Assembly: GCA_034008185.1 (NCBI GenBank)
Contig: CM067082.1
Location: forward strand, 83,575,684 to 83,639,683
Direction of reading: 5' to 3'
DNA from: Gorsachius magnificus
Lineage: Eukaryota; Chordata; Aves; Pelecaniformes; Ardeidae
DNA length: 64,000 bases
Part shown: positions 1-12,489 of the stretch, one piece after another
How the letters are laid out: each line of letters opens with the position of its first letter
Position numbering within the stretch: the first letter of the stretch is position 1
Translations under genes and position numbers: made by a program
Notes under the pieces: generated by a model
The model's database searches: none
What the model was told of the DNA's origin: nothing
Seen by the model: only the letters and a program-made list of their open reading frames with translations

Positions 1-3000
1 ACACGCACTGCAATCAAGCAAGACAAGCGGTTGAAGCCTCTCTGGAATGGAGGATGATGGCTGAAATATAAATATGGGGAAGCCTGGCAGATTCATTATA
101 TCACACTCCCACAAGCAGCTGAAAGGGACGATCGCACTAGTTTTAAACCACACAAAGACAGTTCTGCTTTTGGCTTTGAAAGAGCTAAAAGAGCCACAAA
201 TACCAGCCCAAAAGATAATGGAGCCATGAAGATCTGCATACAGCTGAATCACAACTGGAAAGGGCAGCTCTAAAGAGCTTTGGTAAAAAGCTTTGGTAAA
301 GAAGAGCAGATGATCATCAGAATATTTTAAAAGACAGTCCTCAGTGCAAGTTCACACTTCTGCATCTCTCACAAAAGCTTGAGAAACAAAATCAAAACTT
401 TCCATCTCACTTTATCTGAGAGCAGAAAGGAACATGAGATCATTTTGTCTTACTTGGTGTGTATCATGTCATTAATTTCTATTTGACCACTGCTATGAAA
501 AGCTTGCTAACTCGAACCACGTAAAAGGACATCAGGTCTCAAGAGACTGAGCTTATTTGTGCAACAGGCAGAGAACATGAGAGATACAAAGATGGAAGAA
601 TCTTGCAATGGCAAAGGCATTGGTAAGACATGTTCAAATGATGCTAATGACACTCCAGCTCAGCCAAGGTCCTTGCCAGTCTGAGGGGGAAATTTCATTC
701 CAAGCCCCCTTTTTCGGGTTACTCTCTTCCAGGACAAAGGCTTACTGCCTTTGTATGTGCACATAACCAGGTAGTTCAGATCAGTCCCAAGGGTAGCCTA
801 AAAAGCATGAAACTATGAAGGACCAGCAGCTCGGTGAACAGATACAATTTCCAGTACACTTCCACAAGTGAGTATCAGGGAAATTCACCTGATGAAACTC
901 CCGAAAATACCAACTGCCTTGTGAAACCCCTGGTCACTCCACCAGGCAAGAATATTTGCAGTCAAGCTGTATGAAAAACCAGCAAATGCTTAAATGGGTT
1001 TCCTACAAGAGGGCCCTTCCTCTATACCCTGCTCTTGCACATCAGCACAAGGCTCCTGTTGAGGATGCACTCTTGTTTAGAAATGTGTTTTGAAGATACT
1101 TTGACTTGATATTCACCTTCTTCATCCCACAACACGGCACTTCTTGCACTATCTCACTGCAGCCTGGGAAACTCCCATTATCACAAAGCAGGGATCAGCT
1201 TTCTGATTCAGTAGTTATGCAGCTGACATACAGTTACACCCTTTGACAGATTTCTTCGGAAAAATTGTAAGTGGCGGCTAAAGTGCATACAAGCCACACA
1301 TACGTCATTGCTCATAATGTAGTAGTGTGTATCATGATTGAGAAATTCAGGCCACTCTTCATATTTTTGATGTTAACTGCTACCTGGGATACTTTAAAAA
1401 CGCTCACCACCTGAGTCATTCAAAGGAAAACTTCACTCTTGCATATGTGAAAACAGTGTGTGTATTCATTAACAGATAAACTCTCTTTTCAGATATAGAG
1501 ATCAGCCCCTTCTCAGAAGTGTTGCACTTCCTAGCAGGGCTGAATTTCTCAGGACAAACACTACTTTTATTAATTACAATATCTAAGCCAAAGCATGCAG
1601 AAATACTAGTAAAGTATGAAGTGTGCCAGTACTGTCAAATTTCACCACACCTTTGTTTTCTGCAGGCATGGAGCAAAATGCCTCAGAAATATTTATACAG
1701 GAACTTCACCACACCCTCTGGCAACTCATAGGGTTTTAAATACTGTTAGAGTATGTCAGCAAGGATTGCTTGGCAAAGGAACGCTTGCAAAACTTACCTG
1801 TAGGAGGTATACAACAGATAGCTATCTACTCTGTTCCAAAATAAAGACTCGTGTGTTCTCAACCAACACTTCAAAGGGAAAAAAGATACCCAGAGAACTA
1901 ATCTCTCTTAAACTTTAAAACTATTTGAGACTTCAGGATGATACAAACTTATCCTACATAACAATTTGTTATGGCACAATCCAAAATCTGTTATAACCAG
2001 TTGAGGTGAAGCATATACATCATTATTTTCTTTTAGTTGACAAGGTTAGGAAAAGCCCATGTCATTCTCTCAATTACACTGTGACAGAGGCATGACCCAG
2101 AGGAGAGCCCTCCTCAGCACAGAAAAGTTCACGTATGTAGTCACTCAGCACTCTTCCTATTTCCTCAGTTTCTGTGCCCTGTCCTACTTACAGAGATTTA
2201 AAAAAAAAATTACATCAGACCTCCAAAGGGATTAAAATACTCTCAGATTGCAAAATCCTTCTCCTCCCCATGCTTCCTGTATCTCCTGAAGTTCTTTTAA
2301 AGGTTTGGGGACAATTAAAGCCCCTTCATGTTTAAAATCTACTCATCTGCTCTGGCTGAGCCAAAAACGTGAATAGAATGCTCTGCTGGCTGAACCAGAA
2401 ATTCTTCCCTCCCAAGTAAATGAATAGTGCTTATACTCATACAAAAAATATTTGAAGATGTCAGGGAAACTGAACAGCTTTCCTTCAAACGTCACTTATT
2501 CTTTTGATCCACCTGAAATACAGAACATGTTAGTTTTGAATTAAATCAGATTTCCAAAAGCTATACAGAGTTGATAGCTGAAATAAGCTACCAATGAACA
2601 TGAAAACCAGCCATGCAAAGTTGTATCCTAAAATACTGTGTGAAAGCAGAAGCTACCATTTTTCTGTGACAGAAAGTCTTTCTCAAGACACTCAAGGACC
2701 TTTATAGAGCACTTTATAAAGCTCTGTTTAGACATCAAGTGTTTCACCTACTCCTGAACCCAGGTGCTAATGAACAGACCAACACACTGTGTAGGAACGG
2801 CAAAACCACTTGTGCTCAGTTACGCTGAAACTGGAGGAAAACAAAATGCATTTATATAGCTGAGATCTGGCCAGGGCGCTGATGTCCTGCCAGTATTTGT
2901 CCTGACCAAATGGAAACATGAATGCCTACAGTGAAAGAGCCCACAGGTTTCCTTTCCACAGGAAGGATACTATTAATACAAATATAAGTCTTCTAGTGTG

Positions 3001-3030
3001 CTGCTGTGTTGACTTAGTATAGAGTGGGAG
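1..3030. other. Intergenic, no gene seen
   Basis: About 3 kb of AT-rich sequence upstream of the serpin array. I found no open frame longer than about 100 codons, no serpin-like peptide and no recognisable repeat. In chicken the ovalbumin-type genes lie on this side of SERPINB2, so this is probably the spacer towards them; that is inference. Confidence 0.5.
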
Positions 3031-3040
3031 TGAGAGTACC

Positions 3041-3060
3041 GCTGCTACTGAGTCAGCAGC
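3041..3060. promoter_or_regulatory. Palindrome with AP-1/MARE-like core
   Basis: The sequence GCTGCTACTGAGTCAGCAGC has perfect 6-base arms (GCTGCT and AGCAGC) around a TGAGTCAGCA core. That core is an AP-1 site extended into a half Maf-recognition element, the type bound by NF-E2, Bach and Nrf factors. It lies about 1.9 kb upstream of the SERPINB2 TATA box and 17 bases from a CTCF-like motif. The binding is inferred from motif only. Confidence 0.4.
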
Positions 3061-3077
3061 GCACCACCCATTGAGCC

Positions 3078-3091
3078 GCGTCCTCTGGTGG
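3078..3091 (-). promoter_or_regulatory. Candidate CTCF site
   Basis: Read on the minus strand this is CCACCAGAGGACGC. It fits the core consensus CCASYAGRKGGCRS with one mismatch (A for G at position 11). It lies inside a small inverted repeat with arms GCACCACC (3061-3068) and GGTGGTGC (3087-3094). Its position before the first gene of a same-strand array would suit a boundary element. One-mismatch matches also occur by chance, so this is a candidate only. Confidence 0.35.
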
Positions 3092-3537
3092 TGCTAATTT
3101 AAAAGCATATTGGAAAACGGTATCAATTCATCACGTTGATTTAGCATATGTTGTCCTTTGAGATCAGTATAATTTTACTCGGTATGCACTTTTTTTTGGC
3201 TAATGACCGGCCATGCCATTCAAGAGGTGTTTTTAAAAGGTAGCTTTAAAGCCAAAGGCACAAGCCTCTCGTTCAGTCTAACCCAACATTTCTGCATAAA
3301 CAGAACACCTCAGCCACTTCTTGTAAAGCAGCAAGCAGTATTACAAGTCAGCAAATAAATTCACCCCTGCTTTAAAACCAGAAAATCCACAGTAATTGCT
3401 CTGAGGGATGAAGTCAATCCAGTGTTATCTCTCACTCATTCAACAACATGGCTAAATTTGCAAAGATTACTCAAATCATTTAGGCTTTGGAAATCATTTA
3501 AGGCCAATGTAAACAGATTACAACTTTCCCAGGCGCA

Positions 3538-3699
3538 ATGGAAGCAATTAATTCTGCAGTGAACACCTTTCCTACACTATGCCACTCTCTGAGAAACATA
3601 ACAAACGCACCTAATTACAACTCACACTGGAACATACTGTTTTTGTGTAGCTACAATTTCAAAAGACCTGAAGGGCAAGAAAACACCATCCGATTAAAG
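3538..3699 (+). pseudogene. Possible decayed serpin first coding exon
   Basis: An acceptor-like tract ending in CAG is followed five bases later by ATGGAAGC, as in the first coding exons of the five intact genes. The open frame begins MEAINSAVNT-F and contains WNILF, then EGQENTIRLK. It can be compared with [16 protein letters not shown] and [11 protein letters not shown] of SERPINB2. It is 54 codons long against 56 in all five intact genes, but the spacing of the matching blocks differs and the 3' splice donor is absent (AAG followed by TTGTGC). No other exons of this gene were found nearby, so chance similarity is possible. Confidence 0.3.
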
Positions 3700-4930
3700 T
3701 TGTGCGGTTCCTCACAAGTTGGAAAGCAACTTTAACAAAGCTTTCCGTTCCCAAATTATCTTGATGCAGAAGGTTCACTCTTGGCAAGGGACACTTTGCA
3801 GCTGCGCCCTCCTACGCCCTACACCAAATTTTGCAGGTACTCCCACGGCTCATTCCTCATTACAGGTTCCTCTGTGCCAGCCACTGACCTACAACATGAA
3901 TCCATGTTAAATGCGTGCTCATAGGCAGCAGGTCAGAAGAAAGCTCTCAGAAGGCAGTTTATGCCGAAGAGATAGACCTCGTGAGTGAGTCTGGCTTGGT
4001 ATTGAGGAGGCAGCCCTCAAGAGACAAGCAGCTCCTATCCAGGTTCTCAAGGTGGCATTATCAACAGGGCAGAGAGGTAAAGAATGAAATAAAGCGCAGG
4101 GGTAGGATTGCACAAGGTGTTTCATTTCGGGGTCAGAGCGGGGATGGACAGCTACAAAAAGGACAACAGAGGAAGGGACAGCATGACTGCAAAGAAAATC
4201 AGGGAAGAAGGTGTTTTAGTATCCAAGGCAAGAAGAAAAAGAGGATTTGACAGAATATCCATTTTTGGAAGGGAAAATAAGGAATAGATCTCTGCGCTGT
4301 TACATGGGTCAAACAGCAGCTTTCAGATTAGAGTGCAGAAACAGAAGCAGAAGAAAAATTAAGTCTAAGCTAAGACCCACATCAGGTTTTAGTGATGTTG
4401 TTACTGATAATAAAAGCAAGGGCCTGTTTCTCAACCTTCACTATCTCACAGGGACAACATTTCCTTGGCTGTACAGTCTTAGAATCCTCCAAGATTAATA
4501 AAATCCATTTTTCTAAAACAGAAACCTACTAGGAGTGACAAATACTTTCTCAGTAGAAAACAGACAATAGAAAAACTCACACGTAAGAAGTCACTACCTT
4601 TTCTCTGTCTGTTTCTCAGAAATAATTTCTATTAGACAAATCATAAAAGAAGTAGGTCAGCTACTGCCTTTTTTTTAAACCCTCCAAATCGCAAAAGAAA
4701 GGTTGTTTGAATTAGTGCGGGTTCAAGTTGTTACTAGCCTGTTGTCACAAAAGTATTTACAGAAATACTTCTGCAGTCACTTTTGTAAAGTTCTTGTATG
4801 GTATCATTCTCACCATCACTTCACATCCTACCCTGAGATGATTCATTTCTTCCACAGGGATGTGGCCTTTGGGGCATAATAAATTGCACAGTCTTGAGTC
4901 ATAAGAACCTCTGCAGAACCGGTCAAACAC
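3700..4930. other. Intergenic, upstream of SERPINB2
   Basis: No gene or recognisable repeat was seen. The open frames here are short and show no recognisable family motif. The stretch would contain the distal promoter of SERPINB2. Confidence 0.45.
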
Positions 4931-4932
4931 AC

Positions 4933-5016
4933 TATAAATTCACCCTACCCTTCATGTGAACTGCAGAAACCTTGGAGACAACCAGAGCAGCAGTGTTCTT
5001 CCCTGCACAACACAAG
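4933..5016 (+). promoter_or_regulatory. SERPINB2 TATA box and non-coding exon 1
   Basis: A canonical TATAAA lies at 4933-4938. Transcription would be expected to start about 28-32 bases downstream, giving a non-coding first exon of roughly 4964-5016. It ends CACAAG followed by the donor GTACTG. The next exon begins at 6097 after CTTTCTGTGCAG, ten bases before the start codon. This TATA-type, CpG-poor promoter contrasts with the CpG-island promoters of the last two genes. The exact start site is inferred. Confidence 0.6.
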
Positions 5017-6106
5017 GTACTGTAATGATTTCTAGAGATTATTTATTTCATATACTCTTGGATGATGTTGCTTTGTTGACAAATGCATAGAAAAAAAAGC
5101 AGTTTCTGAACTGGAAATAACAAATGCTTGGGAAGGTAATTTATTGAGATGGCACAGGCATGGTCTAGGAGGTAGAAGTCTTAAAAATATACAGGAAGAG
5201 CAATTTATTGTACTGAGTTCTATAATTTCTAGAGCTCACTGGCTAGCATATATATCATAGCAGAGTAAGAAACCACTGTGTTTGCTTAAGTCAGCTAATT
5301 TGTTCCTATGCTCTTCAGTTCTTATGAACATCAGGTCAGCTCCTGGTTTGCAAGCTGCTCACGTCATGAACTGTCTTTGTTCTCAGGCCATCCTATACCA
5401 GCCAGAATAGATCCTAGTCCCTGTCTAGAGCTCTCAGCTAAACCTGCAATGCAAATGACAAATAGCAGCACTTGGGGTCTACTGAATATGGAAACCTTGT
5501 CCTGCAGAAGAACTGGGAAGTTAGGATCTGTGCTAGTACTGTAAAACAGTTTCAGGATGTTTTTGAAAGTCAAAAAGGGAATTCAGGATGCTTAGCATGC
5601 AATAGTTAGGGCAGTGCTTGCCCAAGCATTGGAAGGAGTATTTTGTCCTTTCCTAACAGCATAGTTTGACTGTTACTGTTACCAGAGTAATTGTTCACTA
5701 CAGTTATGAGCATCAAAAGGCTCATGCACAAACTGAAGCATAAAAGATGTCATAAGAGACAGTCTCTCAGTAGCCTCCAGCCCAGGCACTGGTGAATAAC
5801 ATTATCAGCTGTCACTCCGAGATGGAGGAGTGCAGTAAATGTCCTGGTGAACAAATATAAAACAAGGTCGGAGGCTGCTTTTTCCCTAACTCAGGCGATA
5901 GCTAGTGTCATCAGTGAAACAGGACGTGCTACACTTTATATGACTTTATAATAGTTCATCCCCCCCATTCTTCATAAATACTTTTAGAAAGCTTTTAAAA
6001 CACATAAGAAACTTCCAAAACTGAAGAGAAACTTGCAGGCACACAGCAGTCATAATTAGTGGTTCGCTAATAGCATCTTTCTACCTTTCTGTGCAGGTTC
6101 AGAACA

Positions 6107-9100
6107 ATGGAAGCTTTGAAAGAAGTGAACACAAGCTTTGCTCTTGACTTTTTCAAACATGAGTGTCAGGAAGACGGTGACAAGAATATTTTGTTCTCCC
6201 CTTTGAGTATTTCATCTGCCCTGGCTACTGTTTATTTGGGAGCCAAAGGTAACACTGCAGATCAGATGGCAAAGGTGAGTCTGGGCTTCAAAAGGCAGCT
6301 GTCTGAAAGGGCTGATCTCTCGGAATAACATTTTCTATGCAAGAAATTTACTATGATGGAGCAGAGGAAAGCCATAAGCAGAAAAATTACTCTAATCAAT
6401 CAAAACTCTACAAACATATATGCCAGCTCCTGCCTCACCCCCAATGTGCACTGCAATGAACAGACCAGTTCTCCACTTGTGCATGTCAAAGAAATAGTCT
6501 ATTCTAGTCTCTGGAAACAGGCCCCCAACAAACGAGAGAAGTGGCACTGGTGACATCATCTCCTTTTAAATCTCACCGGCAGAAACAAGGGATCTTTATC
6601 CCAAAGGTCACTCACCAGGGAGTGGGAGACCTGGATTCTCCTTCTATTCTGCCACAGACAATTCTCATCTCACATCTCAACTCTTTGGAAATGACCCCCC
6701 ACAAAAAAGACTCCCCTGTAGCTATTCTAAGTTTTGCACTTTGCTAAACATAAATCCACATTCACAAGATCAGAGAAGAAGCAAGGTGAGACTACAACCC
6801 TCGGGGTGTGTATTTTACAGGCAAAATTACTTACTGAGATCCCTAAATCGTACTTGTGCAAAGTTGAGCAGGCAGCAATGAGAACAGCCCCAGTGCATAG
6901 TTACCTAGCTCCTGTCCTAGGAGGGGAGGCTTGTGACTTTGCATCTGCTAAGGCAGAAGTTGTCCCACCTGCTCAGGCAGTGATCTAACTCCTGATTTAC
7001 AGGACAAAAGAGGGCCAGCAGGGTAACAAAGAAGGGAGAGATATTCTGCTAGGAAGAAGGGAAAAGGCATAGCTTGTCTGAAAAACGTTCCAAGGTTGGA
7101 TGCACCCCTTTGTAGCCTGGGTAAGGTGCACATGCCCAGAGCAATGGATTTAAGGCATGGAACTGCCCCCATTGCTTTCATGCTTTCTGACACATAGCAG
7201 CACTCCATTTAGACTTCTGCTTTGGTAAGTCTCCATCTGGAGATAACTGGCTCTTCCCAGGTATTAACTGGTCAGCCCAGAGCATAACTTAAAGCAGGTA
7301 GATTCCTCCTGAAAGGCTAATTACATGACAGTTTTGCCCTGAAACCCTCAGCTTAATGTGCTTATGCCATTTCGTAGATGTGGGTCTCAAGGCCTAACTG
7401 AAGTTTTCATATTCAATCAGGACTGGACAAAAGAATAAAATATGAGTTTGACTCTTTTCATCACCAGTCCTATGACATCACTGAAAGATTTTACCAAAAC
7501 AGCAAATTTTCTATTGTTGCATTTATTATTGCTACAGGTACTTCACTTTAACAAAGCTGAAGGAGCCAGAAACGTCACCACAACCATAAAAATGCAGGTC
7601 TATTCCAGAACGGAAGAACGTCTATCAAATCGATGTGCCTGCTTCCAGAAGGTATCTCACCAAGTCCAGTGATCAAGCTATGGGCATGGTCACATCTCCT
7701 CTTGCTTGTATTTTCCTTCCACATTTGCATTTGCCTATGTTTGCCTTCCTCAGATGCAGTGTACACAATTAATTGGTACAGCATCCTGTGATACCTTCAT
7801 CTAATGCAATACTTATTACATGCTTCCCCTTCCTAGGCAGAATTGCAAAAACTAACCTCAAATTTGCAAAATTTAGAATGTAACATTACCATTCTCTGTC
7901 ATTTTATCTCTTGATCTGTTTCCTTTAGCTTTTAGGAGGGATTTTTTTCTCAAATGATTACTGTTCAATAACTAGCTGTTTAGCAAAACCATGTTCTTTG
8001 AACAGGCGTGGTCCCTACCTCAGAGCGCTAATCACAAGAACAGAGCTGCCCTCGCCCACATTTGATTGCAGCATTAAGACAACAGAAACCAAAGTATTAA
8101 CTTCTCCAGGCTACCTATGCTTGGTAGGTAGCCTTCTCCAGAAATTAGTCTCCATTTCAGTTGAGTAGTTAACAAAATAAATAGGCATGTTGGAATTTCC
8201 CCAGGTAGACCCGTTGCTTGCAATAAATATTAGAGAAGTGAAAATCATTATATTCCTGAGATATTTCTTTGACTGGCAGGCATCTTGTACCAAAGTATAC
8301 ATAATTTAAGATAGCAGAAAAATACAGAAAAGCAAACGTAATCCCTCTGAGTCAGTGAAGGCAGGTTTTCCTCATTGACAGTTCAACCCTGGTGGCATTA
8401 AGCTCTTCTCCCTGCTCTTTCCCGTCACCCTTATTCTTTGTGGGAGTGAGCCATTTCCCTGCAGCCTGCCCACAAAGCCCCAGCAGCCGTGAGTTCTGAT
8501 GAATGGGAACTTGGATCTGCATTCCACAGCCAAATCTTATGGCGGGAAGATTTATTTTAGGGGCTATGTCAACATTTGCACTGCATGAACAGGAGCGGGA
8601 TTGTTCCTCATGAGTAATGCTTGCCTGAATTTTAAGAATAACAGTGCGCTGTGGGTAGGGCAAAGTGACTGTTCTAACAGTTTAGAAATTTCAGTGTCTG
8701 TTCATGCCTCTGATTCTGATCTAATGACAAGATGAATACAGCACAGATTTTTAGTTTACTAATTCACTGCTTAACTACCTTGAGCTCATTTGAGAGTTTG
8801 AGCCCACATTCATTTAATCCTGTTACAAGAAAACAAATTTACTGCAATTACTGCAACATAAAAAAATCTACAAAATATTAATTAAAATTAAAAATTTGGA
8901 AATTTCCATGTAACACACTCAACTTCCATAAATTAAAGGAATCACACAGCCAAATCTTCATGCATTGTTTAACAGTTACATTCTGTCTCTCGCTCTCGAT
9001 ATACTTAGTTTCACAGTCTCCACTTTGAAACCCTTAGATGTTTTACACAGTTCAGGCTCTTACTGCTTGCATTCTGAGACACTCATAGTGTCTATACCAT

Positions 9101-12100
9101 GTCTCCAACTTTTAATACTTTCAAATGGTTCCTTTAATAGCTGTCTGTTTTAGAACACCTTGTGTGCTGCAATACAGGTAACAGATCACCTCAGTACAAA
9201 TACTTCTCATGGAGCTGCATGAAGGAAGAAATTAGAAATTTTGAACTGTTTTACACAACAGATGAGTAACTTTATTTTCCTTTTCTCCAAGACAGAAATT
9301 GGCAAATCGAGTAATGTACATGCTGAGTTTAAAGCACTCAACTTTGAAATCAACCAACCCACTAATAATTACCTGCTTAAAAGCATCAACCAGTTATATG
9401 GAGAAAAAACATTGCCTTTCAGTAAGGTAGGTAGGCCATTTATTCAAATTATGTGGCCATTTAACCTTTATGATCTATCTATGACAACATACCATAAACT
9501 ATATGCTTTTAAATATTTTCATTACATCTGCAAATCACGTTGCTATCCTTAACATAAATATTTTCTATGAGACTCTTCCTGAGACTTTGGACACTAAAAT
9601 TTTACTTTTATGGGATGTGTATCTAATTTTAGGATGATTTGCAGTTGTGGTTAGGCGCAACCATTTAAATTGAGTATTTCCACTAAAAATACTTTGTTCC
9701 TGTGGCAAAATGCTGTGGTTGTAGTTTATGTAATTTTTGTAATGTTTTCTCTCTATTTGGCTGTAGTTATTTATTAGCATTCATACTGGCAGGCAAGAAA
9801 CATAAGACAGCTGTCTCTCTTGCACTGCAGGAATACTTACAGTTAGCCAAGAAATACTACAATGCAGAGCCACAATCAGTTGACTTTGTGGGAGCAGCAG
9901 ACGAAATCAGAAGAAAGATCAATTCCAGGGTCGAACACCAGACTGAAGGTAAGCTCCTGCCTCTCCTCTCCCAATTCAGAAAGAAGCCATTTTGGCATTG
10001 AATAAAGACCCAAGGAGCCCAAGGCAGGTGAACAATTCTCCTCAGAAAGGTAAATCAGATCAGTTTTCATCAAGCAGTCATGCACTGACAAGCCCTTAGT
10101 AAAATTCGTGTCCTCCATCTGAACATGTGAGGAATGTGGCTTACTCTTCTTTGTAAATCAAGATTACTCCAGTAACCACTTATCTGCGAATAATCTCAAG
10201 CTAGAAGCATGCTATATCAGCACTTACAATTTCCCTGCCTTATATCTGCAGAAAGTGTGCCAACAATTACTCCAAAACAGTAAAACCGCACAAATGTGTA
10301 AAAGTCCTTCTGTTTTCTCTAGGTAAAATCCACAATCTGCTGCCTCCTGGATCTGTAGATGCACTCACCAAACTAGTCCTGATAAATGCGCTCTACTTCA
10401 AAGGATACTGGGCAACAAAGTTCGAAGCTGAAGCTACCAGGCAAAGGCCTTTCAGAATAAACACGGTATGGGAATATATTGACCTATATACTAGACTGCA
10501 GGTGGAAAAAGCAATGAAAAAGATGAGGGAGAGAAATTCCTGTCAGTCTTTAAATCCACATGAAATCCAGTATGAGAGTTATTCCATTTAATGCGTACAG
10601 TATATTTTCTTCACCACATCTTCAGCGCAAAGACTGCACACACATACTAGCACCTGAGCCACAAGTAAAATTGTTAGAAGCTGACTTGAAACAAGCTTCC
10701 ATTCTCTGAAGGCAGGGAAAACAAAGAGGTGAACAAAACTGTATGGGTTAGTTCTTTACATTTTCATTTTTAACCATACAACAAATCAGAGTGGAATACA
10801 GCTTCCTGTAATAGGTGCCCCCCCGAGACAGCTTAGATAACCTGCCTAGCCTCCAAGTGCCTTTCCAGAAAACCAGAGGTCCCCTGTAGATCCTGTGTCC
10901 TACCACTTAGAGACGTAAGGATGTCCAGACACACTGGGCAGCTTGTACAGTAAATACAATAAACTTCCACTCTGCTACTTTAACTCAGTCCTTTACTCTT
11001 CAGTCAAGAATACAAATGGCAAACATCTAATTTGATTTGTTGCAGCATACAACAAAACCAGTGCCAATGATGCACGTGAGTGATAAATTTAACTGGACCT
11101 ACATAGAATCAGTCCAGACTGATGTTCTTGAGCTTCCATACGTCAACAATGACCTCAGCATGTTTATCCTGCTACCAAGTGACATCACCGGCGTACAAAA
11201 GGTAAAGCAACTGCGAACATAAATCATGTGAAAAAACAAGAGTGTCATTATTTACTTACTTTATGCATATGCGAGGTAAAAGACCAGGTTGCAGTCATGT
11301 TCCTAGGAAGGAGCGTGTTGATAAGGCTCAAGGAAAAGCAAACCCCAAACTTGGTCTAGCACTGTAAACTTGAACATCTTGGAACTCAGATTAGATTTCT
11401 TACTCTTGGCAGCTGGCACTTCTGTGGTTCCTAATGTTGATCAGTCCTGGAAACAGGTAACCCAAACCCTACAAGACTGGCTCTTCTTCCAGCTGAACAA
11501 AAATGAGGACAAAAAGCCAGCCCTGCTGAGATTCACTGTCTGTACTGATTCAGACAGATACGATTTCATTGCAATAAAACCCCCTACAAATTGGACAGCC
11601 TCCATTACTTTCCAGGAAGCCCAGAGTTAATACATATGGACACTGCCACCTTCTGTAAAGAGACGGATTCTGCCTTTGGATAATAAACTCTTATTAAATT
11701 CTCATTTACATTAGTAGGTATTCTGTAGAAAAAAAGCTCTTCTCAGTAAATTCTAAAATGAAGGGAAGACTGAAATGTGAACAGCAAATCAACCAGACTA
11801 TTGTTACTTGACACTGATATTTTTATTCTACAACTATTTAACCCTGCTATATTCCCTGATAATACTGCGAACAATTCAAATACTGCATTGACCTACTGTA
11901 GAGCAACACACTCCTTGAGTCAAAAAGATCTCCAAATTTGTCTTTCATTACTGGGGTTTTTTGTACTCTTACAACAGCTTGAAAAGTTCTCCATTTAAGA
12001 GAAGAGAAGAGCCCTTAGGGCACAGATTTTTGAACGCTGTAATTTTCTGATTTTCTTTTTATTAATTGCAGCTAGAAAAAGAATTGACTTTTGAAAACTT

Positions 12101-12476
12101 GTCTGCATGGACCAGCCCAGAATTAATGGAGAAAATTAAAATGGAGGTTTATCTGCCCAAGTTCACGTTAGAAGAGAAATACGACCTCAAATCTACTTTG
12201 AGCAGGATGGGGATACAAGATGCCTTCACTGAAGGTCAAGCAGATTTCACAGGAATGTCAGAGAATGGCGAGCTGGTTTTGTCACAAGTTTTCCACAAGT
12301 GTTATCTGGAAGTCAATGAAGAAGGCACAGAGGCAGCAGCTGCCAGTTCAGCAGCACTGGTATCACGAAGTCTTGGTGCTGCTATTATTTTTGTAGCAGA
12401 TCACCCTTTCCTCTTCTTTATCAGGCATAACAAGACCCAGAGTATCCTCTTCTTGGGAAGGTTCTCTTCCCCCTAG
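6107..12476 (+). CDS. SERPINB2: SERPINB2 (plasminogen activator inhibitor 2-like serpin)
   Basis: Seven coding exons: 6107-6274, 7538-7651, 9292-9426, 9831-9948, 10323-10465, 11046-11201 and 12072-12476, all with GT/AG borders and ov-serpin phases. They give 412 residues (human PAI-2 has 415) with no disruption. There is no N-terminal signal peptide. Residues 57-94 come from the extra exon that codes the C-D loop, a SERPINB2 trait. The stretches [15 protein letters not shown] and [13 protein letters not shown] resemble mammalian SERPINB2. The hinge is GTEAAAASS from residue 363. Counting from it gives P1 Arg377 and P1' Ser378, which suits a trypsin-like target such as urokinase or tissue plasminogen activator. 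The serpin signature [11 protein letters not shown] follows. It is the first gene of a five-gene same-strand array. The main uncertainty is avian naming among SERPINB2-like paralogues. Confidence 0.9.
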
Positions 12477-12489
12477 AAACCCGACCATT

